The notes beneath the pieces are model-generated. The model was given only the letters and a program-made list of their open reading frames with translations, did no database searches and was not told the origin of the DNA. Shown one piece after another: positions 8,590 to 16,770 of a stretch of 64,000 nt of DNA. Each line of letters opens with the position of its first letter. The stretch's first letter is position 1. The position numbers and the translations under genes are program-made. Source of the stretch: Nocardia pneumoniae NBRC 100136 (GTDB taxonomy: Bacteria; Actinomycetota; Actinomycetes; Mycobacteriales; Mycobacteriaceae); the NCBI RefSeq assembly GCF_000308755.1, contig NZ_BAGF01000079.1:124001-188000 (forward strand). The letters run 5' to 3'.

Positions 8590-9165
8590 ATGGGTTCACC
8601 TTCACCACAGCTCCGGGGCGCACGGCTGCGAAAAGCCGTGATCGACGCGACGCTGGCCCGCATCGAGTCGGTCGGCATCGGCAACGTGCGGGTCGCCGAC
8701 GTCGCCGCGGACGCGGGCGTGCACGAGACCTCGATCTACCGGCGCTGGAAAACGCTGCCCCGGCTGCTGCTGGACGCGCTGCTGTCCCGGGTGGCCGAGG
8801 AGATCCCCCTCCCGGACACCGGCTCGCTGCGCGGCGATCTGGAGCGGTTCACGACCGACCTCATCCGGTTCGCGGAAACGCCGTCGGGCATGGCGCTGAT
8901 CCGCGGAACGGTGATCGGCGACGCCGACCCGGAGGTCGACGCCGCGCGGCGCGAATTCTGGGTGCGGCGATTGTCGGCGTCGGAGGAGATCATCCGCCGT
9001 GGCATCGCCCGCGGGGAGGTCACGCCGACGGTGAACCCGCGGCTGACCATGCTCGCCCTGGGCGGTCTGGTCCATTTGCACGTCACCCAACTCGGCGAGG
9101 CGCTGCCCCCGGATTTGGCGCGCGAGGCCGTCGATCTCGTGCTGGGCGGAATCGCACCACGCTGA
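8590..9165 (+). CDS. TetR family transcriptional regulator
   Basis: A 191-aa regulator. The N-terminal TetR helix-turn-helix includes IGNVRVADVAADAGVHETSIYRRWKTLPRLL, residues ~25-60. The C-terminal ligand domain is all-helical, with LALGGLVHLHVTQLGEALPP near the end. It is divergent from a carboxylesterase gene and flanked by two identical-core inverted repeats. It therefore probably represses both itself and the esterase until a ligand binds. Its 3' end is duplicated in decayed form about 700 bp downstream (9695-9888). Confidence 0.88.
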   Translation: MGSPSPQLRGARLRKAVIDATLARIESVGIGNVRVADVAADAGVHETSIYRRWKTLPRLLLDALLSRVAEEIPLPDTGSLRGDLERFTTDLIRFAETPSGMALIRGTVIGDADPEVDAARREFWVRRLSASEEIIRRGIARGEVTPTVNPRLTMLALGGLVHLHVTQLGEALPPDLAREAVDLVLGGIAPR

Positions 9166-9302
9166 ACGCAGCGCCGCACCGGCCATTTTCCCCGGGCCAC
9201 CAGGATTGGGGGCACAGCAACAAGATTGGCGGCACAGGAAGCCGGGTAGTTTCGTGCTCGATCGATTCATCTCCGTCGATCGAGGCACATGGAAGGTACG
9301 GA

Positions 9303-9536
9303 ATGAAACGCTTTGGGATGATTGCCGTCACCATCGGCGCAGCACTGTTGGCGACCGGGCTCGGTACGGCTACCGCGTCCGCAGGGACGATTCCGCTCGA
9401 GCAGCCGACCGAAGCCACCGACACCCGGTCACCGGCCCAGCCGGTCGTCGACGGCATGCCCGCATCGCTGAGCGCCTCCATGGGGCAAGCCATCGGCTGC
9501 ATCCTCAATCGACACGCCCCCCAGTGCTGGCGCTGA
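9303..9536 (+). CDS. Small secreted protein with two C-terminal cysteines
   Basis: A 77-aa protein with a clear Sec signal peptide: MKR, a hydrophobic core (FGMIAVTIGAALLATGLG) and an ASA-type cleavage site near residue 27. The mature part (~50 residues) is Pro/Thr-rich and ends IGCILNRHAPQCWR, where two Cys could form a disulfide. GGAAGG lies 6 nt before the ATG. It sits between the TetR gene and that gene's decayed 3' copy. No family is recognised, so the function is unknown. Confidence 0.7.
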   Translation: MKRFGMIAVTIGAALLATGLGTATASAGTIPLEQPTEATDTRSPAQPVVDGMPASLSASMGQAIGCILNRHAPQCWR

Positions 9537-9649
9537 GCTCCGCTACGGGGCGCGCGTCCGGCCGCCTGATCAATCGGGGCGATCGTCTCCAGCGAGGAAC
9601 GGCGGCGGCGTAACGGTGCCGACTGCCGCTGATCGCCCTGATTTCGACA

Positions 9650-9691
9650 ATGCCCCGGCCGGAGCGGGTTTCGTCCGTACGGCCGGGGCAT
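9650..9691. terminator. Inverted repeat, possible terminator
   Basis: Perfect 12-bp arms (ATGCCCCGGCCG and its complement) flank an 18-nt loop, 114 bp past the secreted-peptide stop. There is no T-run, as is common for high-GC actinobacterial hairpin terminators. Confidence 0.55.
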
Positions 9692-9694
9692 CCC

Positions 9695-9888
9695 GATACC
9701 TGGCCACGAGAAGGATCACGCTCCGGCCCTGAGCCCGAACACGAGCCCGGCCGAGCATGCTCCCCTGGGCGTTCCAGTGCATCCGCACCGCACACCACTC
9801 GGCCAGGCACTGCCCCCGACCTGGCACGCGACGCATCGATCGCGCCCGGGCGCGATCGCACCACGCTGAACGCAGCGCCGCACCGGCC
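9695..9888 (+). pseudogene. Decayed duplicate of TetR 3' end
   Basis: The last 34 bp (9855-9888) are identical to 9151-9184, which spans the stop region of the intact TetR gene. Upstream similarity continues with substitutions and small indels through the codons for LGGLVHLH and PPDLAREA (here APDLARDA) to about the RRGIARGE helix. The frame is broken, so it is not translated as a regulator. The copy sits about 700 bp from its source. The rest of the 9537-10021 gap holds only the hairpin at 9650-9691. Confidence 0.75.
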
Positions 9889-10021
9889 GAAATTTCGGAA
9901 TCTCTCAGGTAGGCCGACGATGATGGCGGCTGTGGCCCGGCCGCCCGTGGACGTGGTCGGCGGATCTACCATCGTGGCGGCAGGAAACCGTCCGGCGAGC
10001 GAAAGGCGTGGTGAGCGCACG

Positions 10022-10798
10022 GTGAGCAAAAACCAGGGTGGGAAGTCGAACCCGCTGCTGGCGGCGGAACGCGCCGACCGCAACCGCAAGATCTTGATCC
10101 AGGTGGGTGTCGCGGTCGTGCTCGTCGGGCTGATCGCGGCCATCGGCATCGGCATCGCGGTCAAGCAGGCCCGCAAGAACGATCCCGGCCCCACCCCGTC
10201 CATCGCCGCGACCGGGAACCTGAACTCCGGCGGCGTTCCCGGCTCGATCACCGACAGCGGCGCCGTCCGGCTCGGCAAGCCGGACGCGAAGGTCACCGTG
10301 CGCGTCGTGGCCGACCTGCAGTGCCCCGCGTGCAAGGCCTTCGAGGCGGCCAACGGACAGGTCCTGGAAGACGCGGTGAACAACGGCACCGCGGTCGTGG
10401 AGTACAACGTCATCGCGTTCCTGGACAAGGCGTCCACCACGCGGTACTCGACGCGCGCGGCGAACGCCGCCTACTGTGTCGCCCAGGCCGACCCGACCAA
10501 GTACCAGGACTGGCTGAAGACGATGTTCGCCCAGCAGCCGCCGGAGGGCGGCGCGGGCCTGACCGACGACCAGCTGGTCCAGATCGCCAAGAGCGCGGGC
10601 TACACCGACGCCGCGGTCGCCCAGTGCATCACCGACCACACCTACGACAAGTACATTCAGGCCCGCACCAAGGACGTGCTGGAAAGCGGCATCCAGTCGA
10701 CCCCGTCGGTGTTCGTCAACGGCAAGCAGATCCAGACCGCCCAGGAGCTCATGAGCCCCGGCGGCCTGGCGCCCGTGATCGCCGCCGCGGCCCAGTGA
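10022..10798 (+). CDS. Membrane-anchored DsbA-like thioredoxin-fold protein
   Basis: A 258-aa protein: a charged N-terminus, one membrane helix (ILIQVGVAVVLVGLIAAIGI, ~25-45), a Pro/Ser linker, then a DsbA/thioredoxin-like domain exposed outside. The redox motif is DLQCPACKAF (CPAC). A second Cys pair (AAYCVAQA, VAQCITDH) and the cis-Pro segment STPSVFVNG are present. Such proteins oxidise exported proteins. The GTG at 10022 is chosen because the frame further upstream runs through the decayed TetR copy. The stop overlaps the VKOR start (GTGA), tying oxidant and recycler together. Confidence 0.88.
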   Translation: MSKNQGGKSNPLLAAERADRNRKILIQVGVAVVLVGLIAAIGIGIAVKQARKNDPGPTPSIAATGNLNSGGVPGSITDSGAVRLGKPDAKVTVRVVADLQCPACKAFEAANGQVLEDAVNNGTAVVEYNVIAFLDKASTTRYSTRAANAAYCVAQADPTKYQDWLKTMFAQQPPEGGAGLTDDQLVQIAKSAGYTDAAVAQCITDHTYDKYIQARTKDVLESGIQSTPSVFVNGKQIQTAQELMSPGGLAPVIAAAAQ

Positions 10799-11361
10799 TC
10801 GCCGCGGGGCCGCGAGCAGCGTGGATCCTGCTGCTCGGCGGACTCGCCGGTTGGCTGGCGTCGGTGGCGTTGCTCGTGGAACGGATCAAACTGTTCACCG
10901 ATCCCGGCTACACCCCCTCGTGCAGCATCAACCCGATCCTGTCCTGCGGGTCGGTGATGGTGACCGATCAGGCCAGGGTGTTCGGCTTCCCGAACCCGCT
11001 GATCGGCGTCGTGGCCTTCTCCGTCGTGGTCACCCTCGGCGTGCTGTCGGTCGCCGGGCTGGGCTTCCCGCGCTGGATCTGGGGTGGCTTGTGGCTCGGC
11101 ACCGTGTTCGGCGTCGGCTTCGTCTGCTGGCTGATCTTCCAAAGCCTCTATCGGATCAACGCGCTGTGCCCGTACTGCATGGTGGTGTGGGCGATCATCA
11201 CACCGCTGCTCGCGGTGACCATCGACCAGCTGTGGGGTCGTTCCAGCGGCCCGCTGGGCGTGCTCGCCGAGTGGCGCTGGACCCTGGTCGTGGTGTTCTT
11301 CGCGGTGGTGCTGCTGCTGGTGTTCCTGCGTTTCCAGGACTACTGGCTGTCGCTGGTCTGA
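10795..11361 (+). CDS. VKOR family protein (disulfide-bond recycling)
   Basis: A 188-aa integral membrane protein of the bacterial vitamin K epoxide reductase family, the actinobacterial counterpart of DsbB. It reoxidises DsbA using quinone. Four to five hydrophobic helices are visible. The loop pair is SCSINPILSCGSV and the active-site motif is NALCPYCMVVW (CxxC). The GTG start overlaps the DsbA-like stop by 4 bp, so the pair is translationally coupled. The HtrA-like protease gene next door, convergent, suggests an envelope protein-quality neighbourhood. Confidence 0.9.
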   Translation: MIAAGPRAAWILLLGGLAGWLASVALLVERIKLFTDPGYTPSCSINPILSCGSVMVTDQARVFGFPNPLIGVVAFSVVVTLGVLSVAGLGFPRWIWGGLWLGTVFGVGFVCWLIFQSLYRINALCPYCMVVWAIITPLLAVTIDQLWGRSSGPLGVLAEWRWTLVVVFFAVVLLLVFLRFQDYWLSLV

Positions 11362-11371
11362 TCCGGCCGGA

Positions 11372-12535
11372 TCAGTTCGGCGGACCCGCGGTGAGCACGA
11401 CCGCGACCGTGCGCTCCCCGGCCGCGCCGATGACGCCCAATCGGACGATGTCGTTCGGTTTGCGTGTGTTCAGCGCGGCGCGCAGGGATTGGACGCTGGT
11501 GACGGCGCGATCGTCGACCGAGGTGATCACGTCGCCCGCGTTCAGCCCCGCCGCGTGCGCGGGCATCCCGTAGATCGCCACGTCCACGCGGGCGCCCGTG
11601 CCGCTGGGCAGCGCGTTGGAGATGAGCACACCGAGGGTGGCCGTCGGGCCGACGTGCACCGTGTCGGTCGGGGTGCCGGATCGAATCTGCTCCACCACCC
11701 GCATCGCCGCGTCGATCGGCACCGCGTAACCGTTGGGCGAGCGTTCCTGGGCATGCTCCCGGTCACCCGACGCCGCCGCGATGACGCCGACCACGGCCGC
11801 GTTCCGATCGACCAGTGCCCCACCGGACTGTCCCGAGGTGACCGCCGCCTCGACCTCCAGCATGCCGCTGAGCGCTTTGCGCGACAGATCGGCGACGTTG
11901 ACCGCCACGATCTCACTGTCCAGGTCGGTGAGCGGGCCGTGCACCGCGGACGGCGGACCGCCGGTGCCGCCCGCGTTGCCGATCGCCAGCACCTCTTCGC
12001 GCAGCCGCAACCGGGCCGAGCTGCCGATCGTGGCGGTCGGCAAGGCGGCCGCGGGCAGGTCGAGCAGGGCGATATCGGCGCCGGAGTCGTAGCCGAGCAC
12101 TACGGCGTCGTAGGCCATCCCGTTGCCGATATCGGTGACGGTCACGGTGTCCGCGCCCTTGACCACGTGGTGGCTGGTGAGCACCTCGCCGTCGGCGGTC
12201 AGGACGATGCCGGAACCCGCCGCGCCGGGGCCCGCGAGCTTGGTGGACGCGCTGATGTTGACCAGCGCCGGTCGCACGGCCGCCGTGACGAACGCGGGGT
12301 CCAGCGGCTCGGACAGTGCGGGCAGAGCGGAGGTCGCGGTCCGGGTGGGGTCGGGCACGTACCGGGCGGGCAGTTCGCCGCGATACCCCAGAAACGCGGC
12401 CACGGTGAGCACCAGGGTGATCACCATGACGAGCGAGCGCCCGCCACCCGGCGCGCGCCGCGCGATGATCCGCTGCCGTCCTTCGTCCATGGCTCTCCCC
12501 GCCTCGGCCGAATCGCTGACCGATTCCATTGTCAC
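11372..12535 (-). CDS. HtrA-like membrane-anchored serine protease with PDZ domain
   Basis: A 387-aa S1C protease. A short cytoplasmic N-terminus precedes one membrane helix (SLVMVITLVLTVAAFLGY, ~35-52). The trypsin-like domain shows His in LTSHHVVKGAD, Asp in SGADIALLDL and Ser in TSGQSGGALVD. A C-terminal PDZ domain includes LGVLISNALPSGTGARV and AGLNAGDVITSVDDRAV. It degrades or chaperones misfolded exported proteins in related bacteria. The listed start is GTG; ATG 12529 two codons in is an alternative. It ends 10 bp from the VKOR stop, convergent. Confidence 0.9.
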   Translation of the reverse strand: MTMESVSDSAEAGRAMDEGRQRIIARRAPGGGRSLVMVITLVLTVAAFLGYRGELPARYVPDPTRTATSALPALSEPLDPAFVTAAVRPALVNISASTKLAGPGAAGSGIVLTADGEVLTSHHVVKGADTVTVTDIGNGMAYDAVVLGYDSGADIALLDLPAAALPTATIGSSARLRLREEVLAIGNAGGTGGPPSAVHGPLTDLDSEIVAVNVADLSRKALSGMLEVEAAVTSGQSGGALVDRNAAVVGVIAAASGDREHAQERSPNGYAVPIDAAMRVVEQIRSGTPTDTVHVGPTATLGVLISNALPSGTGARVDVAIYGMPAHAAGLNAGDVITSVDDRAVTSVQSLRAALNTRKPNDIVRLGVIGAAGERTVAVVLTAGPPN

Positions 12536-12638
12536 CGGAGATCACGGCAAAGATCATCGAACCGGAAGAATGGTTGTGACCTGGTTGTTTACGTGTCATG
12601 GTTGGCAACCGCACGTATGCGGCGGTAGGCATGTATCC

Positions 12639-13691
12639 ATGAGTACTGCTGCCGCCTACGCCCTGTCCGCCCCCGATGGCTCGTTCGAGAAGGTCACGAT
12701 CGAGCGCAGAGCACTGGGTGCGCACGACGTGCTGATCGACATCAAGTACGCGGGCATCTGTCACTCGGACATCCACACCGCGCGCGACGAGTGGGGCGGG
12801 ACCCGCTACCCGTGCGTGCCGGGGCACGAGATCGCGGGCGTGGTCGCCGCGGTCGGATCCGCGGTGACGAAGCACCGGGTCGGCGACCGCGTCGGCGTCG
12901 GCTGCATGGTCGACTCCTGCGGCGTCTGCGCACCATGCCTCGCCGACGAGGAGCAGTACTGCACCGCCGGGGCGACGATGACCTACAACACCCCGGTCGA
13001 TCCCGCGGTGCAGCCCGGCGGGCACACCCTCGGCGGTTACTCCACCCAGGTGGTCGTCACGGAGAACTTCGTGGTCCAGATCCCCGAGGGGATCGGGCTG
13101 GATGTCGCCGCGCCGCTGCTGTGCGCCGGCGTCACGCTGTACTCGCCGCTGCGGCACTGGGACGCCGGGCCGGGCAAGAAGGTCGCGATCATCGGCATGG
13201 GCGGGCTCGGGCACGTCGGCGTGAAGATCGCCGCCGCGATGGGCGCCGAGGTCAGCGTGCTCAGCCACTCGCTGAGCAAGCAGGACGACGGCAAACTCTT
13301 CGGGGCGAGCGGCTACTACGCGACCCGCGACAAGCAGACCTTCCGCGACCTGCGCGGCCGCTTCGACCTCATCCTCAACACGGTCTCGGCGGACCTCCCG
13401 CTGGACGACTACCTGCGCCTGCTCAACCTCGACGGCACCCTGGTGATCCTCGGCCTCCCCGAGAATCCGTTGAGCGTCCGGCCGTTCACCCTCGCCGGGT
13501 ACCGGCGTTCGCTGGCGGGCTCGATGATCGGCGGCATCGCGCAGACCCAGGAGATGCTGAACTTCTGCGCCGAGCACGGCATCGGCGCGGAGATCGAGCT
13601 GATCTCCGCCGACGAGATCGACGGCGCCTACGACCGGGTCGTGGCCAGCGACGTGCGGTATCGGTTCGTCATCGACGTCTCCACCATGTGA
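12639..13691 (+). CDS. Zinc-dependent alcohol dehydrogenase, CAD/AdhC type
   Basis: A 350-aa medium-chain dehydrogenase. Catalytic zinc ligands lie in GICHSDIHT and PGHEIAGVV. The structural-zinc lobe is SCGVCAPCLADEEQYC. The Rossmann motif is IIGMGGLGHVGVKIA near 185. This arrangement is typical of NADP(H)-preferring cinnamyl/mycothiol-independent aldehyde reductases (AdhC-like) that reduce broad aldehydes; the preference is family inference. It is transcribed divergently from the HtrA gene across a 103-bp gap with a somewhat AT-richer centre. Confidence 0.9.
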   Translation: MSTAAAYALSAPDGSFEKVTIERRALGAHDVLIDIKYAGICHSDIHTARDEWGGTRYPCVPGHEIAGVVAAVGSAVTKHRVGDRVGVGCMVDSCGVCAPCLADEEQYCTAGATMTYNTPVDPAVQPGGHTLGGYSTQVVVTENFVVQIPEGIGLDVAAPLLCAGVTLYSPLRHWDAGPGKKVAIIGMGGLGHVGVKIAAAMGAEVSVLSHSLSKQDDGKLFGASGYYATRDKQTFRDLRGRFDLILNTVSADLPLDDYLRLLNLDGTLVILGLPENPLSVRPFTLAGYRRSLAGSMIGGIAQTQEMLNFCAEHGIGAEIELISADEIDGAYDRVVASDVRYRFVIDVSTM

Positions 13692-13764
13692 TCCGCCTCC
13701 CCTGACCCGCGCGGCCGAACGATGTGGGGCCGCGAACCGGTCACCGCGTGGGTACGTTGACTTT

Positions 13765-14958
13765 GTGTCTGCGGAGGACAAGGAAGAGACCACACAAGCC
13801 GCCGAACCCGGCGGCGCCACGCGCATGCCGCAGTGGTTGCCGCGCGCGTTCCTACTCGCCGCGGCGACGGTAGCGGGGCTGCTGGCGGCGTCCTGGGTGC
13901 TCCAGCGCTTACAGGGCCTGCTGACGGTTCTGCTCGTCTCGCTGTTCCTCGCCTTCGCCATCGAACCCGCGGTGAACTGGCTGGCCCGGCGCGGCATGCG
14001 CCGCGGTCTCGCGACCGGGCTGGTGTTCCTCGCCCTGGCGGCACTGACCGTCGCCTTTCTGTGGACCCTCGGCGCGCTGCTGGTCGACCAGGTCACCACG
14101 CTGGTGAAGCACGCGCCCGAGTACGCCGACGGGGTGGTGGACTGGATCAACCGCACGTTCAAGACCGATCTGTCCAGCACCGACATCCAGAAGTACGCCA
14201 CCGACTGGAGTTCGACCCTGGAGGGCTACCTCACCGGACTGGCGGGCAACGTGTGGGGCATCGGCGCCGCCGCGGTCGGCGCGCTCTTCCAAGGCCTCGG
14301 CATTCTGTTGTTCACTTACTACTTCGCCGCGGAAGGCCCGCGCTTCCGCAATGCCGTCTGCTCGCTGCTGCCGCCCCGACACCAGCGACATGTGTTGCGC
14401 GCCTGGGACATCGCGGTGGACAAGACCGGCGGCTATATCTATTCGCGCGGTCTGCTCGCGCTCATCTCGACGCTCGCGCATTACGTGGTGCTGCGGGTGC
14501 TGGACATGCCGTCGGCGTTCGCCTTGGCGTTGTGGGTCGGTGTGGTCTCGCAGTTCATCCCCACCGTCGGCACGTACCTCGCGGGTGCGCTGCCGGTCAT
14601 AGTCGCATTGGTGCACGGCCCGAGCACCGCGCTGTGGATTCTCGGTTTCATCCTGCTCTACCAGCAGTTCGAGAACTACGTGCTGCACCCGCGCATCACC
14701 GCGAGCACGCTGGACATGCACCCGGCCGTCGCGTTCGGCGCGGTGCTGGCCGGCGCGGCGCTGCTCGGCCCGACCGGAGCGCTGCTCGCCATTCCGGTGA
14801 CCGCGACGGTGCAGGCGTTCTCCAGCGCCTATATCCGCCGCTACGACGTCGAGACCGACGAGACCGACGTCCGGCGGCGGCCGCCGAAACGGCGCCGAAT
14901 GTGGGCCAGGCAGTTGACGCTTCATCTCGCACGTCGCAAGCAGCCGCCCACGGAGTAG
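13765..14958 (+). CDS. AI-2E family transporter
   Basis: A 397-aa membrane protein with the AI-2E/YdiK pattern. Two N-terminal hydrophobic helices are followed by a large amphipathic stretch (LLVDQVTTLVKHAPEYADGV). A C-terminal helical bundle follows, including QFIPTVGTYLAGALPVIVAL and ALLGPTGALLAIPVTATVQAF. The tail is strongly basic (RRRPPKRRRMW). Members export varied small molecules or ions, and an autoinducer role should not be assumed. It starts with GTG and is followed by the TPR gene in the same direction. Confidence 0.85.
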   Translation: MSAEDKEETTQAAEPGGATRMPQWLPRAFLLAAATVAGLLAASWVLQRLQGLLTVLLVSLFLAFAIEPAVNWLARRGMRRGLATGLVFLALAALTVAFLWTLGALLVDQVTTLVKHAPEYADGVVDWINRTFKTDLSSTDIQKYATDWSSTLEGYLTGLAGNVWGIGAAAVGALFQGLGILLFTYYFAAEGPRFRNAVCSLLPPRHQRHVLRAWDIAVDKTGGYIYSRGLLALISTLAHYVVLRVLDMPSAFALALWVGVVSQFIPTVGTYLAGALPVIVALVHGPSTALWILGFILLYQQFENYVLHPRITASTLDMHPAVAFGAVLAGAALLGPTGALLAIPVTATVQAFSSAYIRRYDVETDETDVRRRPPKRRRMWARQLTLHLARRKQPPTE

Positions 14959-15045
14959 AACCGCGTCTTCCCACGAGTGGCCAGAGAGTCGCCAGCCGAT
15001 GTAGAACTCTTCGAAACGATCCGCACCACAAAGTGCCGATGCTGG

Positions 15046-16380
15046 ATGGAAACAATGCTGAAGCGGCCCCCGGACCTGGCCTTCGACCTCGGCAAGATGC
15101 ACCTCAGGCGCAATGACCTGGCGGCCGCGCGCGACGCGTTCCAAACCGCCATCGCGTCCGGGCACCCGAACTGGGCCCCGTTGGCCGCCGCCGAGCTGGG
15201 CGACCTGCTCAGCGCGGCGGACGACAAACCGGCCGCGGAGGGGGCCTACCACGTGGCGGTCGATTCCGGCCACGCGGACGCGGCGCCACGCGCCGCGTAC
15301 AACCTCGGCCTGCTGCTGGCCGAGCGCGGGGACACCGCCGCCGCCGAGGCGATGTACCAGCGCGCGGCCGAGTCCGGGCATTCCGACGCGGCGCCGCGCG
15401 CTTGGATCAATCTCGGGTATTCGCGCGCCAAGCGCGGCGACTCGGCCGCGGCGCGCGCCGCTTACGAGCACGCGATCGCCTCCGGTCCCGGCGAGATCGC
15501 CCGGCTCGCCCTGTCCAACCTGGCCTATCTCCTGCGCACCGAGGACGATATGGACGGCTTGAAAGCCGCCTACCGCACCGTCATCGACGATTGGCCCGCC
15601 GATCAGTCGGTGATCGTCGCGGGCGACCTGGTCCAGCACCTGAGCGACGCCGGAGATCTGACCGGGGCAAGGGAGGTCAGCCGCTCCCTGGCCACATCGG
15701 ACGATCCGGCCGTCGCCGCGCGGGCCAGCTTCGACATCGGGATGTTCAGCAGCAGGCTCGGCGACACGGAGACGGCGCTGGCCGCTTTTCAGCGCGCGCT
15801 CGAGTCGACGGACGCCGAAGCGCGCACGCGCGCGGCGGACGAGCTCGCGCCGATCTACCACGAGCGGGCCGCGACCACCCTGCGCGAGACCGACTGGGCG
15901 GGACTGGCCCACGCCCACGGTTCCGCCGCCGACGCTCCCGTCATGCTCGCCGACCTGATCGGTGACGACGTGGCCGACCGGTCCCGCGGCATCGATTTCC
16001 TGTATTCCACGGTCCTTCACCAGGGTTCGATCTACTCGGTCACCGCGCCCGCCGCCGTGGTCGTGCTCGGCGCCCTGCTGCACGAGCGCACCGACGTCAG
16101 CTACGCCCGTGCATGGCTGCGCGAGCCGCAGCCGCTGCGCTTGGAACTGCTGAACTGGCTGCACGAGGTGATCGCCACCGCCGCATGGCAATCCGCCGCC
16201 GAGGATGACGACGCGCTCACCCCGGCCGACCGCGCCGCCGCGACGGCCTGCGTGGCGCTGTTCCCCGACATTCGCCTGGCCGCCGCGGCCGCGCTGGCCA
16301 TGACGGACACCGACTCCGTCGCCAATGCCGCCACCGAGGTGCTCGCGACGCTGAGCTCACTGCCGGCGGTCACCGGGTGA
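15046..16380 (+). CDS. Tetratricopeptide/Sel1-like repeat protein
   Basis: About 444 aa. Residues ~10-220 form successive helical pairs of ~36 residues, e.g. AAYNLGLLLAERGDTAAAEAMY, AWINLGYSRAKRGDSAAARA and SFDIGMFSSRLGDTETALAA. This matches TPR/Sel1-like repeats used as protein-binding scaffolds. The C-terminal ~180 residues are helical without a recognised domain. The frame is open to GTG 14977, but that segment lacks a ribosome-binding site; ATG 15046 or 15055 looks better. The stop overlaps the end of a decayed TetR gene on the other strand. Confidence 0.75.
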   Translation: METMLKRPPDLAFDLGKMHLRRNDLAAARDAFQTAIASGHPNWAPLAAAELGDLLSAADDKPAAEGAYHVAVDSGHADAAPRAAYNLGLLLAERGDTAAAEAMYQRAAESGHSDAAPRAWINLGYSRAKRGDSAAARAAYEHAIASGPGEIARLALSNLAYLLRTEDDMDGLKAAYRTVIDDWPADQSVIVAGDLVQHLSDAGDLTGAREVSRSLATSDDPAVAARASFDIGMFSSRLGDTETALAAFQRALESTDAEARTRAADELAPIYHERAATTLRETDWAGLAHAHGSAADAPVMLADLIGDDVADRSRGIDFLYSTVLHQGSIYSVTAPAAVVVLGALLHERTDVSYARAWLREPQPLRLELLNWLHEVIATAAWQSAAEDDDALTPADRAAATACVALFPDIRLAAAAALAMTDTDSVANAATEVLATLSSLPAVTG

Positions 16381-16591
16381 TCGCGCGCAGCACCGCCGCG
16401 ACCGACTGTCCGGCGAGATCGTCCGAGAGCGGCAGGTGTCCGAACAGCGCACGGTAATAGATCGGCGCGGCGACCGCGTCGAGCACGAAATCGAGGTCGA
16501 TTCCCGGCTCGATCTCGCCGCGCGCGATAGCCGACTGCAGCGCGGTCGCCGTGGTCCGGCGCCGCGGTTCGAAGACGGTGGCCGAACATCA
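16370..16591 (-). pseudogene. TetR family regulator, C-terminal remnant
   Basis: On the minus strand a frame ending at 16370 encodes a TetR C-terminal domain end: SAIARGEIEPGIDLDFVLDA, IYYRALFGHLPL and VAAVLRAITR before the stop. About 70 codons upstream, in frame, a TGA precedes the conserved VFEPRRR segment and no helix-turn-helix is found. This is therefore the tail of a lost regulator. The remaining part of the gap up to 16770 is the upstream region of the permease gene. Confidence 0.75.
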
Positions 16592-16770
16592 GAAGACCGG
16601 TCGCGGCATCAGGACGGCCAGCCGGTCACTCACCAGACCCAGCGGATTACGTGCCGCTGAAACGATCTCCCAAAAGCTCATTACGTACCGCTGTCCAGCG
16701 CTACGCTAACCGATGTACTCTTAGATAGCGGCATATCATGACGTGTTTACACAGCCACCTCGGAGAAGTC

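Noticed and set aside
7362..9302. A very long plus-strand open frame opposite the esterase and through the TetR gene
   Set aside because: It is the high-GC antisense shadow of the esterase. Only its last 77 codons, with signal peptide and ribosome-binding site, are credible and are annotated as the small secreted protein.
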